Assembly: GCA_964057225.1 (NCBI GenBank)
Contig: OZ059900.1
Coordinates: 18,367,638 to 18,431,637 of the forward strand
Length of the DNA stretch: 64,000 bases
Direction: 5' to 3'
Source: Auanema rhodensis
Taxonomy: Eukaryota > Nematoda > Chromadorea > Rhabditida > Rhabditidae
A program made the position numbers and the translations under genes. The notes beneath the pieces were generated by a model. The model was not told where the DNA came from. It was given only the letters and a program-made list of their open reading frames with translations, and made no database searches. Positions within the stretch are counted from its first letter, which is position 1. Each line of letters opens with the position of its first letter. This document shows positions 11,617-25,000 of this stretch, piece by piece.

Positions 11617-14600
11617 TAGCTCAAAATTGTTTGTACAACGTCTAGTTCCACTTTCACGACAAAAAAACAGGGGTTAGAAAATTAAGGAAATTAGCATATT
11701 CTGAGGGCACGCCCTTTATGGCTAATATTGATTAAATCGATTTTTGTTCATATGAGTCGTCAAATGCAACGAATTTCAGCGTGTTACATACTAAAATGAA
11801 GCATTTTACATGCTGAACGCTAGAAAAATACAAAAACACAGTATTTCCCATGAGAAATATTTTATTATGCTGGAAAACCAGTTTTTGGAAATTTCGCTGT
11901 AAACAAGGTTTTGACTTACGATTTCATGTGTTCAAACTCATGCAATGTCAATGAAACCTAGCTCAAAATTGTTCCTACAACGTCTAGTTCCACTTTCACG
12001 ACAAAAAAACAGGGGTTAGAAAATTAAGGAAATTAGCATATTCTGAGGGCACGCCCCTTATGGCTAATATTGATTAAATCGATTTTTGTTCATATGAGTC
12101 GTCAAATGCAACGAATTTCAGCGTGTTACATACTAAAATGAAGCATTTTACATGCTGAACACTAGAAAAATATAAAAACACAGTATTTCCCATGAGAAAT
12201 ATTTTATTATGCTGGAAAACCAGTTTTTGGAAATTTCGCTGTAAACAAGGTTTTGACTTACGATTTCATGTGTTCAAACTCATGCAATGTCAATGAAACC
12301 TAGCTCAAAATTGTTCGTACAACGTCTAGTTCCACTTTCACGACAAAAAACAGGGGTTAGAAAATTAAGGAAATTAGCATATTCTGAGGGCACACCCCTT
12401 ATGGCTAATATTGATTAAATCGATTTTTGTTCATATGAGTCGTCAAATGCAACGAATTTCAGCGTGTTACATACTAAAATGAAGCATTTTACATGCTGAA
12501 CACTAGAAAAATACAAAAACACAGTATTTCCCATGAGAAATATTTTATTATGCTGGAAAACCAGTTTTTGGAAATTTCGCTGTAAACAAGGTTTTGACTT
12601 ACGATTTCATGTGTTCAAACTCATGCAATGTCAATGAAACCTAGCTCAAAATTGTTCGTACAACGTCTAGTTCCACTTTCACGACAAAAAACAGGGGTTA
12701 GAAAATTAAGGAAATTAGCATATTCTGAGGGCACGCCCTTTATGGCTAATATTGATTAAATCGATTTTTGTTCATATGAGTCGTCAAATGCAACGAATTT
12801 CAGCGTGTTACATACTAAAATGAAGCATTTTACATGCTGAACGCTAGAAAAATACAAAAACACAGTATTACCCATGAGAAATATTTTATTATGCTGGAAA
12901 ACCAGTTTTTGGAAATTTCGCTGTAAACAAGGTTTTGACTTACGATTTCATGTGTTCAAACTCATGCAATGTCAATGAAACCTAGCTCAAAATTGTTCCT
13001 ACAACGTCTAGTTCCACTTTCACGACAAAAAAACAGGGGTTAGAAAATTAAGGAAATTAGCATATTCTGAGGGCACGCCCCTTATGGCTAATATTGATTA
13101 AATCGATTTTTGTTCATATGAGTCGTCAAATGCAACGAATTTCAGCGTGTTACATACTTAAATGAAACATTTTACATGCTGAACACTAGAAAAATACAAA
13201 AACATAGTATTTCCCATGAGAAATATTTTATTATGCTGGAAAACCAGTTTTTGGAAATTTCGCTGTAAACAAGGTTTTGACTTACGATTTCATGTGTTCA
13301 AACTCATGCAATGTCAATGAAACCTAGCTCAAAATTGTTCGTACAACGTCTAGTTCCACTTTCACGACAAAAAAACAGGGGTTAGAAAATTAAGGAAATT
13401 AGCATATTCTGAGGGCACGCCCCTTATGGCTAATATTGATTAAATCGATTTTTGTTCATATGAGTCGTCAAATGCAACGAATTTCAGCGTGTTACATACT
13501 AAAATAAAGCATTTTACATGCTGAACACTAGAAAAATACAAAAACACAGTATTTCCCATGAGAAATATTTTATTATGCTGGAAAACCAGTTTTTGGAAAT
13601 TTCGCTGTAAACAAGGTTTTGACTTACGATTTCATGTGTTCAAACTCATGCAATGTCAATGAAACCTAGCTCAAAATTGTTCGTACAACGTCTAGTTCCA
13701 CTTTCACGACAAAAAAACAGGGGTTAGAAAATTAAGGAAATTAGCATATTCTGAGGGCACACCCTTTATGGCTAATATTGATTAAATCGATTTTTGTTCA
13801 TATGAGTCGTCAAATGCAACGAATTTCAGCGTGTTACATACTAAAATGAAGCATTTTACATGCTGAACGCTAGAAAAATACAAAAACACAGTATTTCCCA
13901 TGAGAAATATTTTATTATGCTGGAAAACCAGTTTTTGGAAATTTCGCTGTAAACAAGGTTTTGACTTACGATTTCATGTGTTCAAACTCATGCAATGTCA
14001 ATGAAACCTAGCTCAAAATTGTTCCTACAACGTCTAGTTCCACTTTCACGACAAAAAAACAGGGGTTAGAAAATTAAGGAAATTAGCATATTCTGAGGGC
14101 ACGCCCCTTATGGCTAATATTGATTAAATCGATTTTTGTTCATATGAGTCGTCAAATGCAACGAATTTCAGCGTGTCACATACTAAAATGAAGCATTTTA
14201 CATGCTGAACGCTAGAAAAATACAAAAACACAGTATTTCCCATGAGAAATATTTTATTATGCTGGAAAACCAGTTTTTGGAAATTTCGCTGTAAACAAGG
14301 TTTTGACTTACGATTTCATGTGTTCAAACTCATGCAATGTCAATGAAACCTAGCTCAAAATTGTTCCTACAACGTCTAGTTCCACTTTCACGACAAAAAA
14401 ACAGGGGTTAGAAAATTAAGGAAATTAGCATATTCTGAGAGCACGCCCTTTATGGCTAATATTGATTAAATCGATTTTTGTTCATATGAGTCGTCAAATG
14501 CAACGAATTTCAGCGTGTTACATACTAAAATGAAGCATTTTACATGCTGAACGCTAGAAAAATACAAAAACACAGTATTTCCCATGAGAAATATTTTATT

Positions 14601-16060
14601 ATGCTGGAAAACCAGTTTTTGGAAATTTCGCTGTAAACAAGGTTTTGACTTGCGATTTCATGTGTTCAAACTCATGCAATGTCAAAGAAACCTAGCTCAA
14701 AATTGTTCCTACAACGTCTAGTTCCACGTTCACGACAAAAAAACAAGGGTTAGAAAATTAAGGAAATTAGCATATTCTGAGGGCACGCCCCTTATGGCTA
14801 ATATTGATTAAATCGATTTTTGTTCATATGAGTCGTCAAATGCAACGAATTTCAGCGTGTTACATACTAAAATGAAGCATTTTACTTGCTGAACACTAGA
14901 AAAATACAAAAACATAGTATTTCCCATGAGAAATATTTTATTATGCTGGAAAACCAGTTTTTGGAAATTTCGCTGTAAACAAGGTTTTGACTTACGATTT
15001 CATGTGTTCAAACTCATGCAATGTCAATGAAACCTAGCTCAAAATTGTTCCTACAACGTCTAGTTCCACTTTCACGACAAAAAAACAGGGGTTAGAAAAT
15101 TAAGGAAATTAGCATATTCTGAGGGCACGCCCCTTATGGCTAATATTGATTAAATCGATTTTTGTTCATATGAGTCGTCAAATGCAACGAATTTCAGCGT
15201 GTTACATACTAAAATGAAGCATTTTACATGCTGAACGCTAGAAAAATACAAAAACACAGTATTTCCCATGAGAAATATTTTATTATGCTGGAAAACCAGT
15301 TTTTGGAAATTTCGCTGTAAACAAGGTTTTGACTTACGATTTCATGTGTTCAAACTCATGCAATGTCAATGAAACCTAGCTCAAAATTGTTCGTACAACG
15401 TCTAGTTCCACTTTCACGACAAAAAAACAGGGGTTAGAAAATTAAGGAAATTAGCATATTCTGAGGGCACGCCCTTTATGGCTAATATTGATTAAATCGA
15501 TTTTTGTTCATATGAGTCGTCAAATGCAACGAATTTCAGCGTGTTACATACTAAAATGAAGCATTTTACATGCTGAACGCTAGAAAAATACAAAAACACA
15601 GTATTTCCCATGAGAAATATTTTATTATGCTGGAAAACCAGTTTTTGGAAATTTCGCTGTAAACAAGGTTTTGACTTACGATTTCATGTGTTCAAACTCA
15701 TGCAATGTCAATGAAACCTAGCTCAAAATTGTTCCTACAACGTCTAGTTCCACTTTCACGACAAAAAAACAGGGGTTAGAAAATTAAGGAAATTAGCATA
15801 TTCTGAGGGCACGCCCCTTATGGCTAATATTGATTAAATCGATTTTTGTTCATATGAGTAGTCAAATGCAACGAATTTCAGCGTGTTACATACTAAAATG
15901 AAGCATTTTACATGCTGAACACTAGAAAAATACAAAAACACAGTATTTCCCATGAGAAATATTTTATTATGCTGGAAAACCAGTTTTTGGAAATTTCGCT
16001 GTAAACAAGGTTTTGACTTACGATTTCATGTGTTCAAACTCATGCAATGTCAATGAAACC
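11617..16060 (+). repeat. 13-monomer mosaic block between the two large copies
   Basis: The first monomer or two match 7,175 onward (offset 4,442; shared tttgtac allele at 7,190 and 11,632). From about 12,301 the block matches 1,367 onward (offset 10,934). Shared rare variants are the cacacccctt allele, tacttaaatg at 2,221 and 13,155, and cttgcgattt at 3,717 and 14,651. It ends with the monomer at 15,719, which carries gagtagtc at about 15,857, an allele otherwise seen only beyond 31 kb. The same content occurs a third time at 16,744-20,845 (offset 4,785). The switch in source within 11,959-12,301 is the signature of unequal crossover or gene conversion between out-of-register monomers. Confidence 0.85.
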
Positions 16061-19000
16061 TAGCTCAAAATTGTTCGTACAACGTCTAGTTCCACTTTCA
16101 CGACAAAAAACAGGGGTTAGAAAATTAAGGAAATTAGCATATTCTGAGGGCACGCCCTTTATGGCTAATATTGATTAAATCGATTTTTGTTCATATGAGT
16201 CGTCAAATGCAACGAATTTCAGCGTGTTACATACTAAAATGAAGCATTTTACATGCTGAACGCTAGAAAAATACAAAAACACAGTATTACCCATGAGAAA
16301 TATTTTATTATGCTGGAAAACCAGTTTTTGGAAATTTCGCTGTAAACAAGGTTTTGACTTACGATTTCATGTGTTCAAACTCATGCAATGTCAATGAAAC
16401 CTAGCTCAAAATTGTTCGTACAACGTCTAGTTCCACTTTCACGACAAAAAAACAGGGGTTAGAAAATTAAGGAAATTAGCATATTCTGAGGGCACGCCCC
16501 TTATGGCTAATATTGATTAAATCGATTTTTGTTCATATGAGTCGTCAAATGCAACGAATTTCAGCGTGTTACATACTAAAATGAAGCATTTTACATGCTG
16601 AACGCTAGAAAAATACAAAAACACAGTATTACCCATGAGAAATATTTTATTATGCTGGAAAACCAGTTTTTGGAAATTTCGCTGTAAACAAGGTTTTGAC
16701 TTACGATTTCATGTGTTCAAACTCATGCAATGTCAATGAAACCTAGCTCAAAATTGTTCCTACAACGTCTAGTTCCACTTTCACGACAAAAAAACAGGGG
16801 TTAGAAAATTAAGGAAATTAGCATATTCTGAGGGCACGCCCCTTATGGCTAATATTGATTAAATCGATTTTTGTTCATATGAGTCGTCAAATGCAACGAA
16901 TTTCAGCGTGTTACATACTAAAATGAAGCATTTTACATGCTGAACACTAGAAAAATATAAAAACACAGTATTTCCCATGAGAAATATTTTATTATGCTGG
17001 AAAACCAGTTTTTGGAAATTTCGCTGTAAACAAGGTTTTGACTTACGATTTCATGTGTTCAAACTCATGCAATGTCAATGAAACCTAGCTCAAAATTGTT
17101 CGTACAACGTCTAGTTCCACTTTCACGACAAAAAACAGGGGTTAGAAAATTAAGGAAATTAGCATATTCTGAGGGCACACCCCTTATGGCTAATATTGAT
17201 TAAATCGATTTTTGTTCATATGAGTCGTCAAATGCAACGAATTTCAGCGTGTTACATACTAAAATGAAGCATTTTACATGCTGAACACTAGAAAAATACA
17301 AAAACACAGTATTTCCCATGAGAAATATTTTATTATGCTGGAAAACCAGTTTTTGGAAATTTCGCTGTAAACAAGGTTTTGACTTACGATTTCATGTGTT
17401 CAAACTCATGCAATGTCAATGAAACCTAGCTCAAAATTGTTCGTACAACGTCTAGTTCCACTTTCACGACAAAAAACAGGGGTTAGAAAATTAAGGAAAT
17501 TAGCATATTCTGAGGGCACGCCCTTTATGGCTAATATTGATTAAATCGATTTTTGTTCATATGAGTCGTCAAATGCAACGAATTTCAGCGTGTTACATAC
17601 TAAAATGAAGCATTTTACATGCTGAACGCTAGAAAAATACAAAAACACAGTATTACCCATGAGAAATATTTTATTATGCTGGAAAACCAGTTTTTGGAAA
17701 TTTCGCTGTAAACAAGGTTTTGACTTACGATTTCATGTGTTCAAACTCATGCAATGTCAATGAAACCTAGCTCAAAATTGTTCCTACAACGTCTAGTTCC
17801 ACTTTCACGACAAAAAAACAGGGGTTAGAAAATTAAGGAAATTAGCATATTCTGAGGGCACGCCCCTTATGGCTAATATTGATTAAATCGATTTTTGTTC
17901 ATATGAGTCGTCAAATGCAACGAATTTCAGCGTGTTACATACTTAAATGAAACATTTTACATGCTGAACACTAGAAAAATACAAAAACATAGTATTTCCC
18001 ATGAGAAATATTTTATTATGCTGGAAAACCAGTTTTTGGAAATTTCGCTGTAAACAAGGTTTTGACTTACGATTTCATGTGTTCAAACTCATGCAATGTC
18101 AATGAAACCTAGCTCAAAATTGTTCGTACAACGTCTAGTTCCACTTTCACGACAAAAAAACAGGGGTTAGAAAATTAAGGAAATTAGCATATTCTGAGGG
18201 CACGCCCCTTATGGCTAATATTGATTAAATCGATTTTTGTTCATATGAGTCGTCAAATGCAACGAATTTCAGCGTGTTACATACTAAAATAAAGCATTTT
18301 ACATGCTGAACACTAGAAAAATACAAAAACACAGTATTTCCCATGAGAAATATTTTATTATGCTGGAAAACCAGTTTTTGGAAATTTCGCTGTAAACAAG
18401 GTTTTGACTTACGATTTCATGTGTTCAAACTCATGCAATGTCAATGAAACCTAGCTCAAAATTGTTCGTACAACGTCTAGTTCCACTTTCACGACAAAAA
18501 AACAGGGGTTAGAAAATTAAGGAAATTAGCATATTCTGAGGGCACACCCTTTATGGCTAATATTGATTAAATCGATTTTTGTTCATATGAGTCGTCAAAT
18601 GCAACGAATTTCAGCGTGTTACATACTAAAATGAAGCATTTTACATGCTGAACGCTAGAAAAATACAAAAACACAGTATTTCCCATGAGAAATATTTTAT
18701 TATGCTGGAAAACCAGTTTTTGGAAATTTCGCTGTAAACAAGGTTTTGACTTACGATTTCATGTGTTCAAACTCATGCAATGTCAATGAAACCTAGCTCA
18801 AAATTGTTCCTACAACGTCTAGTTCCACTTTCACGACAAAAAAACAGGGGTTAGAAAATTAAGGAAATTAGCATATTCTGAGGGCACGCCCCTTATGGCT
18901 AATATTGATTAAATCGATTTTTGTTCATATGAGTCGTCAAATGCAACGAATTTCAGCGTGTCACATACTAAAATGAAGCATTTTACATGCTGAACGCTAG

Positions 19001-22000
19001 AAAAATACAAAAACACAGTATTTCCCATGAGAAATATTTTATTATGCTGGAAAACCAGTTTTTGGAAATTTCGCTGTAAACAAGGTTTTGACTTACGATT
19101 TCATGTGTTCAAACTCATGCAATGTCAATGAAACCTAGCTCAAAATTGTTCCTACAACGTCTAGTTCCACTTTCACGACAAAAAAACAGGGGTTAGAAAA
19201 TTAAGGAAATTAGCATATTCTGAGAGCACGCCCTTTATGGCTAATATTGATTAAATCGATTTTTGTTCATATGAGTCGTCAAATGCAACGAATTTCAGCG
19301 TGTTACATACTAAAATGAAGCATTTTACATGCTGAACGCTAGAAAAATACAAAAACACAGTATTTCCCATGAGAAATATTTTATTATGCTGGAAAACCAG
19401 TTTTTGGAAATTTCGCTGTAAACAAGGTTTTGACTTGCGATTTCATGTGTTCAAACTCATGCAATGTCAAAGAAACCTAGCTCAAAATTGTTCCTACAAC
19501 GTCTAGTTCCACGTTCACGACAAAAAAACAAGGGTTAGAAAATTAAGGAAATTAGCATATTCTGAGGGCACGCCCCTTATGGCTAATATTGATTAAATCG
19601 ATTTTTGTTCATATGAGTCGTCAAATGCAACGAATTTCAGCGTGTTACATACTAAAATGAAGCATTTTACTTGCTGAACACTAGAAAAATACAAAAACAT
19701 AGTATTTCCCATGAGAAATATTTTATTATGCTGGAAAACCAGTTTTTGGAAATTTCGCTGTAAACAAGGTTTTGACTTACGATTTCATGTGTTCAAACTC
19801 ATGCAATGTCAATGAAACCTAGCTCAAAATTGTTCCTACAACGTCTAGTTCCACTTTCACGACAAAAAAACAGGGGTTAGAAAATTAAGGAAATTAGCAT
19901 ATTCTGAGGGCACGCCCCTTATGGCTAATATTGATTAAATCGATTTTTGTTCATATGAGTCGTCAAATGCAACGAATTTCAGCGTGTTACATACTAAAAT
20001 GAAGCATTTTACATGCTGAACGCTAGAAAAATACAAAAACACAGTATTTCCCATGAGAAATATTTTATTATGCTGGAAAACCAGTTTTTGGAAATTTCGC
20101 TGTAAACAAGGTTTTGACTTACGATTTCATGTGTTCAAACTCATGCAATGTCAATGAAACCTAGCTCAAAATTGTTCGTACAACGTCTAGTTCCACTTTC
20201 ACGACAAAAAAACAGGGGTTAGAAAATTAAGGAAATTAGCATATTCTGAGGGCACGCCCTTTATGGCTAATATTGATTAAATCGATTTTTGTTCATATGA
20301 GTCGTCAAATGCAACGAATTTCAGCGTGTTACATACTAAAATGAAGCATTTTACATGCTGAACGCTAGAAAAATACAAAAACACAGTATTTCCCATGAGA
20401 AATATTTTATTATGCTGGAAAACCAGTTTTTGGAAATTTCGCTGTAAACAAGGTTTTGACTTACGATTTCATGTGTTCAAACTCATGCAATGTCAATGAA
20501 ACCTAGCTCAAAATTGTTCCTACAACGTCTAGTTCCACTTTCACGACAAAAAAACAGGGGTTAGAAAATTAAGGAAATTAGCATATTCTGAGGGCACGCC
20601 CCTTATGGCTAATATTGATTAAATCGATTTTTGTTCATATGAGTCGTCAAATGCAACGAATTTCAGCGTGTTACATACTAAAATGAAGCATTTTACATGC
20701 TGAACACTAGAAAAATACAAAAACACAGTATTTCCCATGAGAAATATTTTATTATGCTGGAAAACCAGTTTTTGGAAATTTCGCTGTAAACAAGGTTTTG
20801 ACTTACGATTTCATGTGTTCAAACTCATGCAATGTCAATGAAACCTAGCTCAAAATTGTTCGTACAACGTCTAGTTCCACTTTCACGACAAAAAACAGGG
20901 GTTAGAAAATTAAGGAAATTAGCATATTCTGAGGGCACGCCCCTTATGGCTAATATTGATTAAATCGATTTTTGTTCATATGAGTCGTCAAATGCAACGA
21001 ATTTCAGCGTGTTACATACTAAAATGAAGCATTTTACATGCTGAACACTAGAAAAATACAAAAACACAGTATTTCCCATGAGAAATATTTTATTATGCTG
21101 GAAAACCAGTTTTTGGAAATTTCGCTGTAAACAAGGTTTTGACTTACGATTTCATGTGTTCAAACTCATGCAATGTCAATGAAACCTAGCTCAAAATTGT
21201 TCGTACAACGTCTAGTTCCACTTTCACGACAAAAAACAGGGGTTAGAAAATTAAGGAAATTAGCATATTCTGAGGGCACGCCCTTTATGGCTAATATTGA
21301 TTAAATCGATTTTTGTTCATATGAGTCGTCAAATGCAACGAATTTCAGCGTGTTACATACTAAAATGAAGCATTTTACATGCTGAACGCTAGAAAAATAC
21401 AAAAACACAGTATTACCCATGAGAAATATTTTATTATGCTGGAAAACCAGTTTTTGGAAATTTCGCTGTAAACAAGGTTTTGACTTACGATTTCATGTGT
21501 TCAAACTCATGCAATGTCAATGAAACCTAGCTCAAAATTGTTCGTACAACGTCTAGTTCCACTTTCACGACAAAAAAACAGGGGTTAGAAAATTAAGGAA
21601 ATTAGCATATTCTGAGGGCACGCCCCTTATGGCTAATATTGATTAAATCGATTTTTGTTCATATGAGTCGTCAAATGCAACGAATTTCAGCGTGTTACAT
21701 ACTAAAATGAAACATTTTACATGCTGAACACTAGAAAAATACAAAAACACAGTATTTCCCATGAGAAATATTTTATTATGCTGGAAAACCAGTTTTTGGA
21801 AATTTCGCTGTAAACAAGGTTTTGACTTACGATTTCATGTGTTCAAACTCATGCAATGTCAATGAAACCTAGCTCAAAATTGTTCGTACAACGTCTAGTT
21901 CCACTTTCACGACAAAAAACAGGGGTTAGAAAATTAAGGAAATTAGCATATTCTGAGGGCACGCCCCTTATGGCTAATATTGATTAAATCGATTTTTGTT

Positions 22001-25000
22001 CATATGAGTCGTCAAATGCAACGAATTTCAGCGTGTTACATACTAAAATGAAGCATTTTACATGCTGAACACTAGAAAAATACAAAAACACAGTATTTCC
22101 CATGAGAAATATTTTATTATGCTGGAAAACCAGTTTTTGGAAATTTCGCTGTAAACAAGGTTTTGACTTACGATTTCATGTGTTCAAACTCATGCAATGT
22201 CAATGAAACCTAGCTCAAAATTGTTCGTACAACGTCTAGTTCCACTTTCACGACAAAAAACAGGGGTTAGAAAATTAAGGAAATTAGCATATTCTGAGGG
22301 CACGCCCTTTATGGCTAATATTGATTAAATCGATTTTTGTTCATATGAGTCGTCAAATGCAACGAATTTCAGCGTGTTACATACTAAAATGAAGCATTTT
22401 ACATGCTGAACGCTAGAAAAATACAAAAACACAGTATTACCCATGAGAAATATTTTATTATGCTGGAAAACCAGTTTTTGGAAATTTCGCTGTAAACAAG
22501 GTTTTGACTTACGATTTCATGTGTTCAAACTCATGCAATGTCAATGAAACCTAGCTCAAAATTGTTCGTACAACGTCTAGTTCCACTTTCACGACAAAAA
22601 AACAGGGGTTAGAAAATTAAGGAAATTAGCATATTCTGAGGGCACGCCCCTTATGGCTAATATTGATTAAATCGATTTTTGTTCATATGAGTCGTCAAAT
22701 GCAACGAATTTCAGCGTGTTACATACTAAAATGAAACATTTTACATGCTGAACACTAGAAAAATACAAAAACACAGTATTTCCCATGAGAAATATTTTAT
22801 TATGCTGGAAAACCAGTTTTTGGAAATTTCGCTGTAAACAAGGTTTTGACTTACGATTTCATGTGTTCAAACTCATGCAATGTCAATGAAACCTAGCTCA
22901 AAATTGTTTGTACAACGTCTAGTTCCACTTTCACGACAAAAAAACAGGGGTTAGAAAATTAAGGAAATTAGCATATTCTGAGGGCACGCCCTTTATGGCT
23001 AATATTGATTAAATCGATTTTTGTTCATATGAGTCGTCAAATGCAACGAATTTCAGCGTGTTACATACTAAAATGAAGCATTTTACATGCTGAACGCTAG
23101 AAAAATACAAAAACACAGTATTTCCCATGAGAAATATTTTATTATGCTGGAAAACCAGTTTTTGGAAATTTCGCTGTAAACAAGGTTTTGACTTACGATT
23201 TCATGTGTTCAAACTCATGCAATGTCAATGAAACCTAGCTCAAAATTGTTCCTACAACGTCTAGTTCCACTTTCACGACAAAAAAACAGGGGTTAGAAAA
23301 TTAAGGAAATTAGCATATTCTGAGGGCACGCCCCTTATGGCTAATATTGATTAAATCGATTTTTGTTCATATGAGTCGTCAAATGCAACGAATTTCAGCG
23401 TGTTACATACTAAAATGAAGCATTTTACATGCTGAACACTAGAAAAATATAAAAACACAGTATTTCCCATGAGAAATATTTTATTATGCTGGAAAACCAG
23501 TTTTTGGAAATTTCGCTGTAAACAAGGTTTTGACTTACGATTTCATGTGTTCAAACTCATGCAATGTCAATGAAACCTAGCTCAAAATTGTTCGTACAAC
23601 GTCTAGTTCCACTTTCACGACAAAAAACAGGGGTTAGAAAATTAAGGAAATTAGCATATTCTGAGGGCACGCCCCTTATGGCTAATATTGATTAAATCGA
23701 TTTTTGTTCATATGAGTCGTCAAATGCAACGAATTTCAGCGTGTTACATACTAAAATGAAGCATTTTACATGCTGAACACTAGAAAAATACAAAAACACA
23801 GTATTTCCCATGAGAAATATTTTATTATGCTGGAAAACCAGTTTTTGGAAATTTCGCTGTAAACAAGGTTTTGACTTACGATTTCATGTGTTCAAACTCA
23901 TGCAATGTCAATGAAACCTAGCTCAAAATTGTTCGTACAACGTCTAGTTCCACTTTCACGACAAAAAACAGGGGTTAGAAAATTAAGGAAATTAGCATAT
24001 TCTGAGGGCACGCCCTTTATGGCTAATATTGATTAAATCGATTTTTGTTCATATGAGTCGTCAAATGCAACGAATTTCAGCGTGTTACATACTAAAATGA
24101 AGCATTTCACATTCTGAACGCTAGAAAAATACAAAAACACAGTATTACCCATGAGAAATATTTTATTATGCTGGAAAACCAGTTTTTGGAAATTTCGCTG
24201 TAAACAAGGTTTTGACTTACGATTTCATGTGTTCAAACTCATGCAATGTCAATGAAACCTAGCTCAAAATTGTTCGTACAACGTCTAGTTCCACTTTCAC
24301 GACAAAAAAACAGGGGTTAGAAAATTAAGGAAATTAGCATATTCTGAGGGCACACCCTTTATGGCTAATATTGATTAAATCGATTTTTGTTCATATGAGT
24401 CGTCAAATGCAACGAATTTCAGCGTGTTACATACTAAAATGAAGCATTTTACATGCTGAACGCTAGAAAAATACAAAAACACAGTATTTCCCATGAGAAA
24501 TATTTTATTATGCTGGAAAACCAGTTTTTGGAAATTTCGCTGTAAACAAGGTTTTGACTTACGATTTCATGTGTTCAAACTCATGCAATGTCAATGAAAC
24601 CTAGCTCAAAATTGTTCCTACAACGTCTAGTTCCACTTTCACGACAAAAAAACAGGGGTTAGAAAATTAAGGAAATTAGCATATTCTGAGAGCACGCCCT
24701 TTATGGCTAATATTGATTAAATCGATTTTTGTTCATATGAGTCGTCAAATGCAACGAATTTCAGCGTGTTACATACTAAAATGAAGCATTTTACATGCTG
24801 AACACTAGAAAAATACAAAAACACAGTATTTCCCATGAGAAATATTTTATTATGCTGGAAAACCAGTTTTTGGAAATTTCGCTGTAAACAAGGTTTTGAC
24901 TTACGATTTCATGTGTTCAAACTCATGCAATGTCAATGAAACCTAGCTCAAAATTGTTCGTACAACGTCTAGTTCCACTTTCACGACAAAAAACAGGGGT

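Larger units (their letters stand above)
142..11631 (+). repeat. 46-monomer-offset duplicated block, copy 1
   Basis: This stretch recurs 15,719 bp downstream. Rare private variants were matched base for base: cattctgaac at 8,391 and 24,110; tacttaaatg at 2,221 and 17,940; cttgcgattt at 3,717 and 19,436; ccacgttcac near 3,793 and 19,512; gactaaatcg near 10,020 and 25,739; ccgggg at 10,984 and 26,703 and again at 11,328 and 27,047. I noticed no difference between the copies at the sites compared. The left limit lies between the private a at 15,860 (c at 141) and monomer 2. The right limit lies before the tttgtac versus ttcgtac difference at 11,632/27,351. This implies a recent block duplication or amplification. 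Confidence 0.9.
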
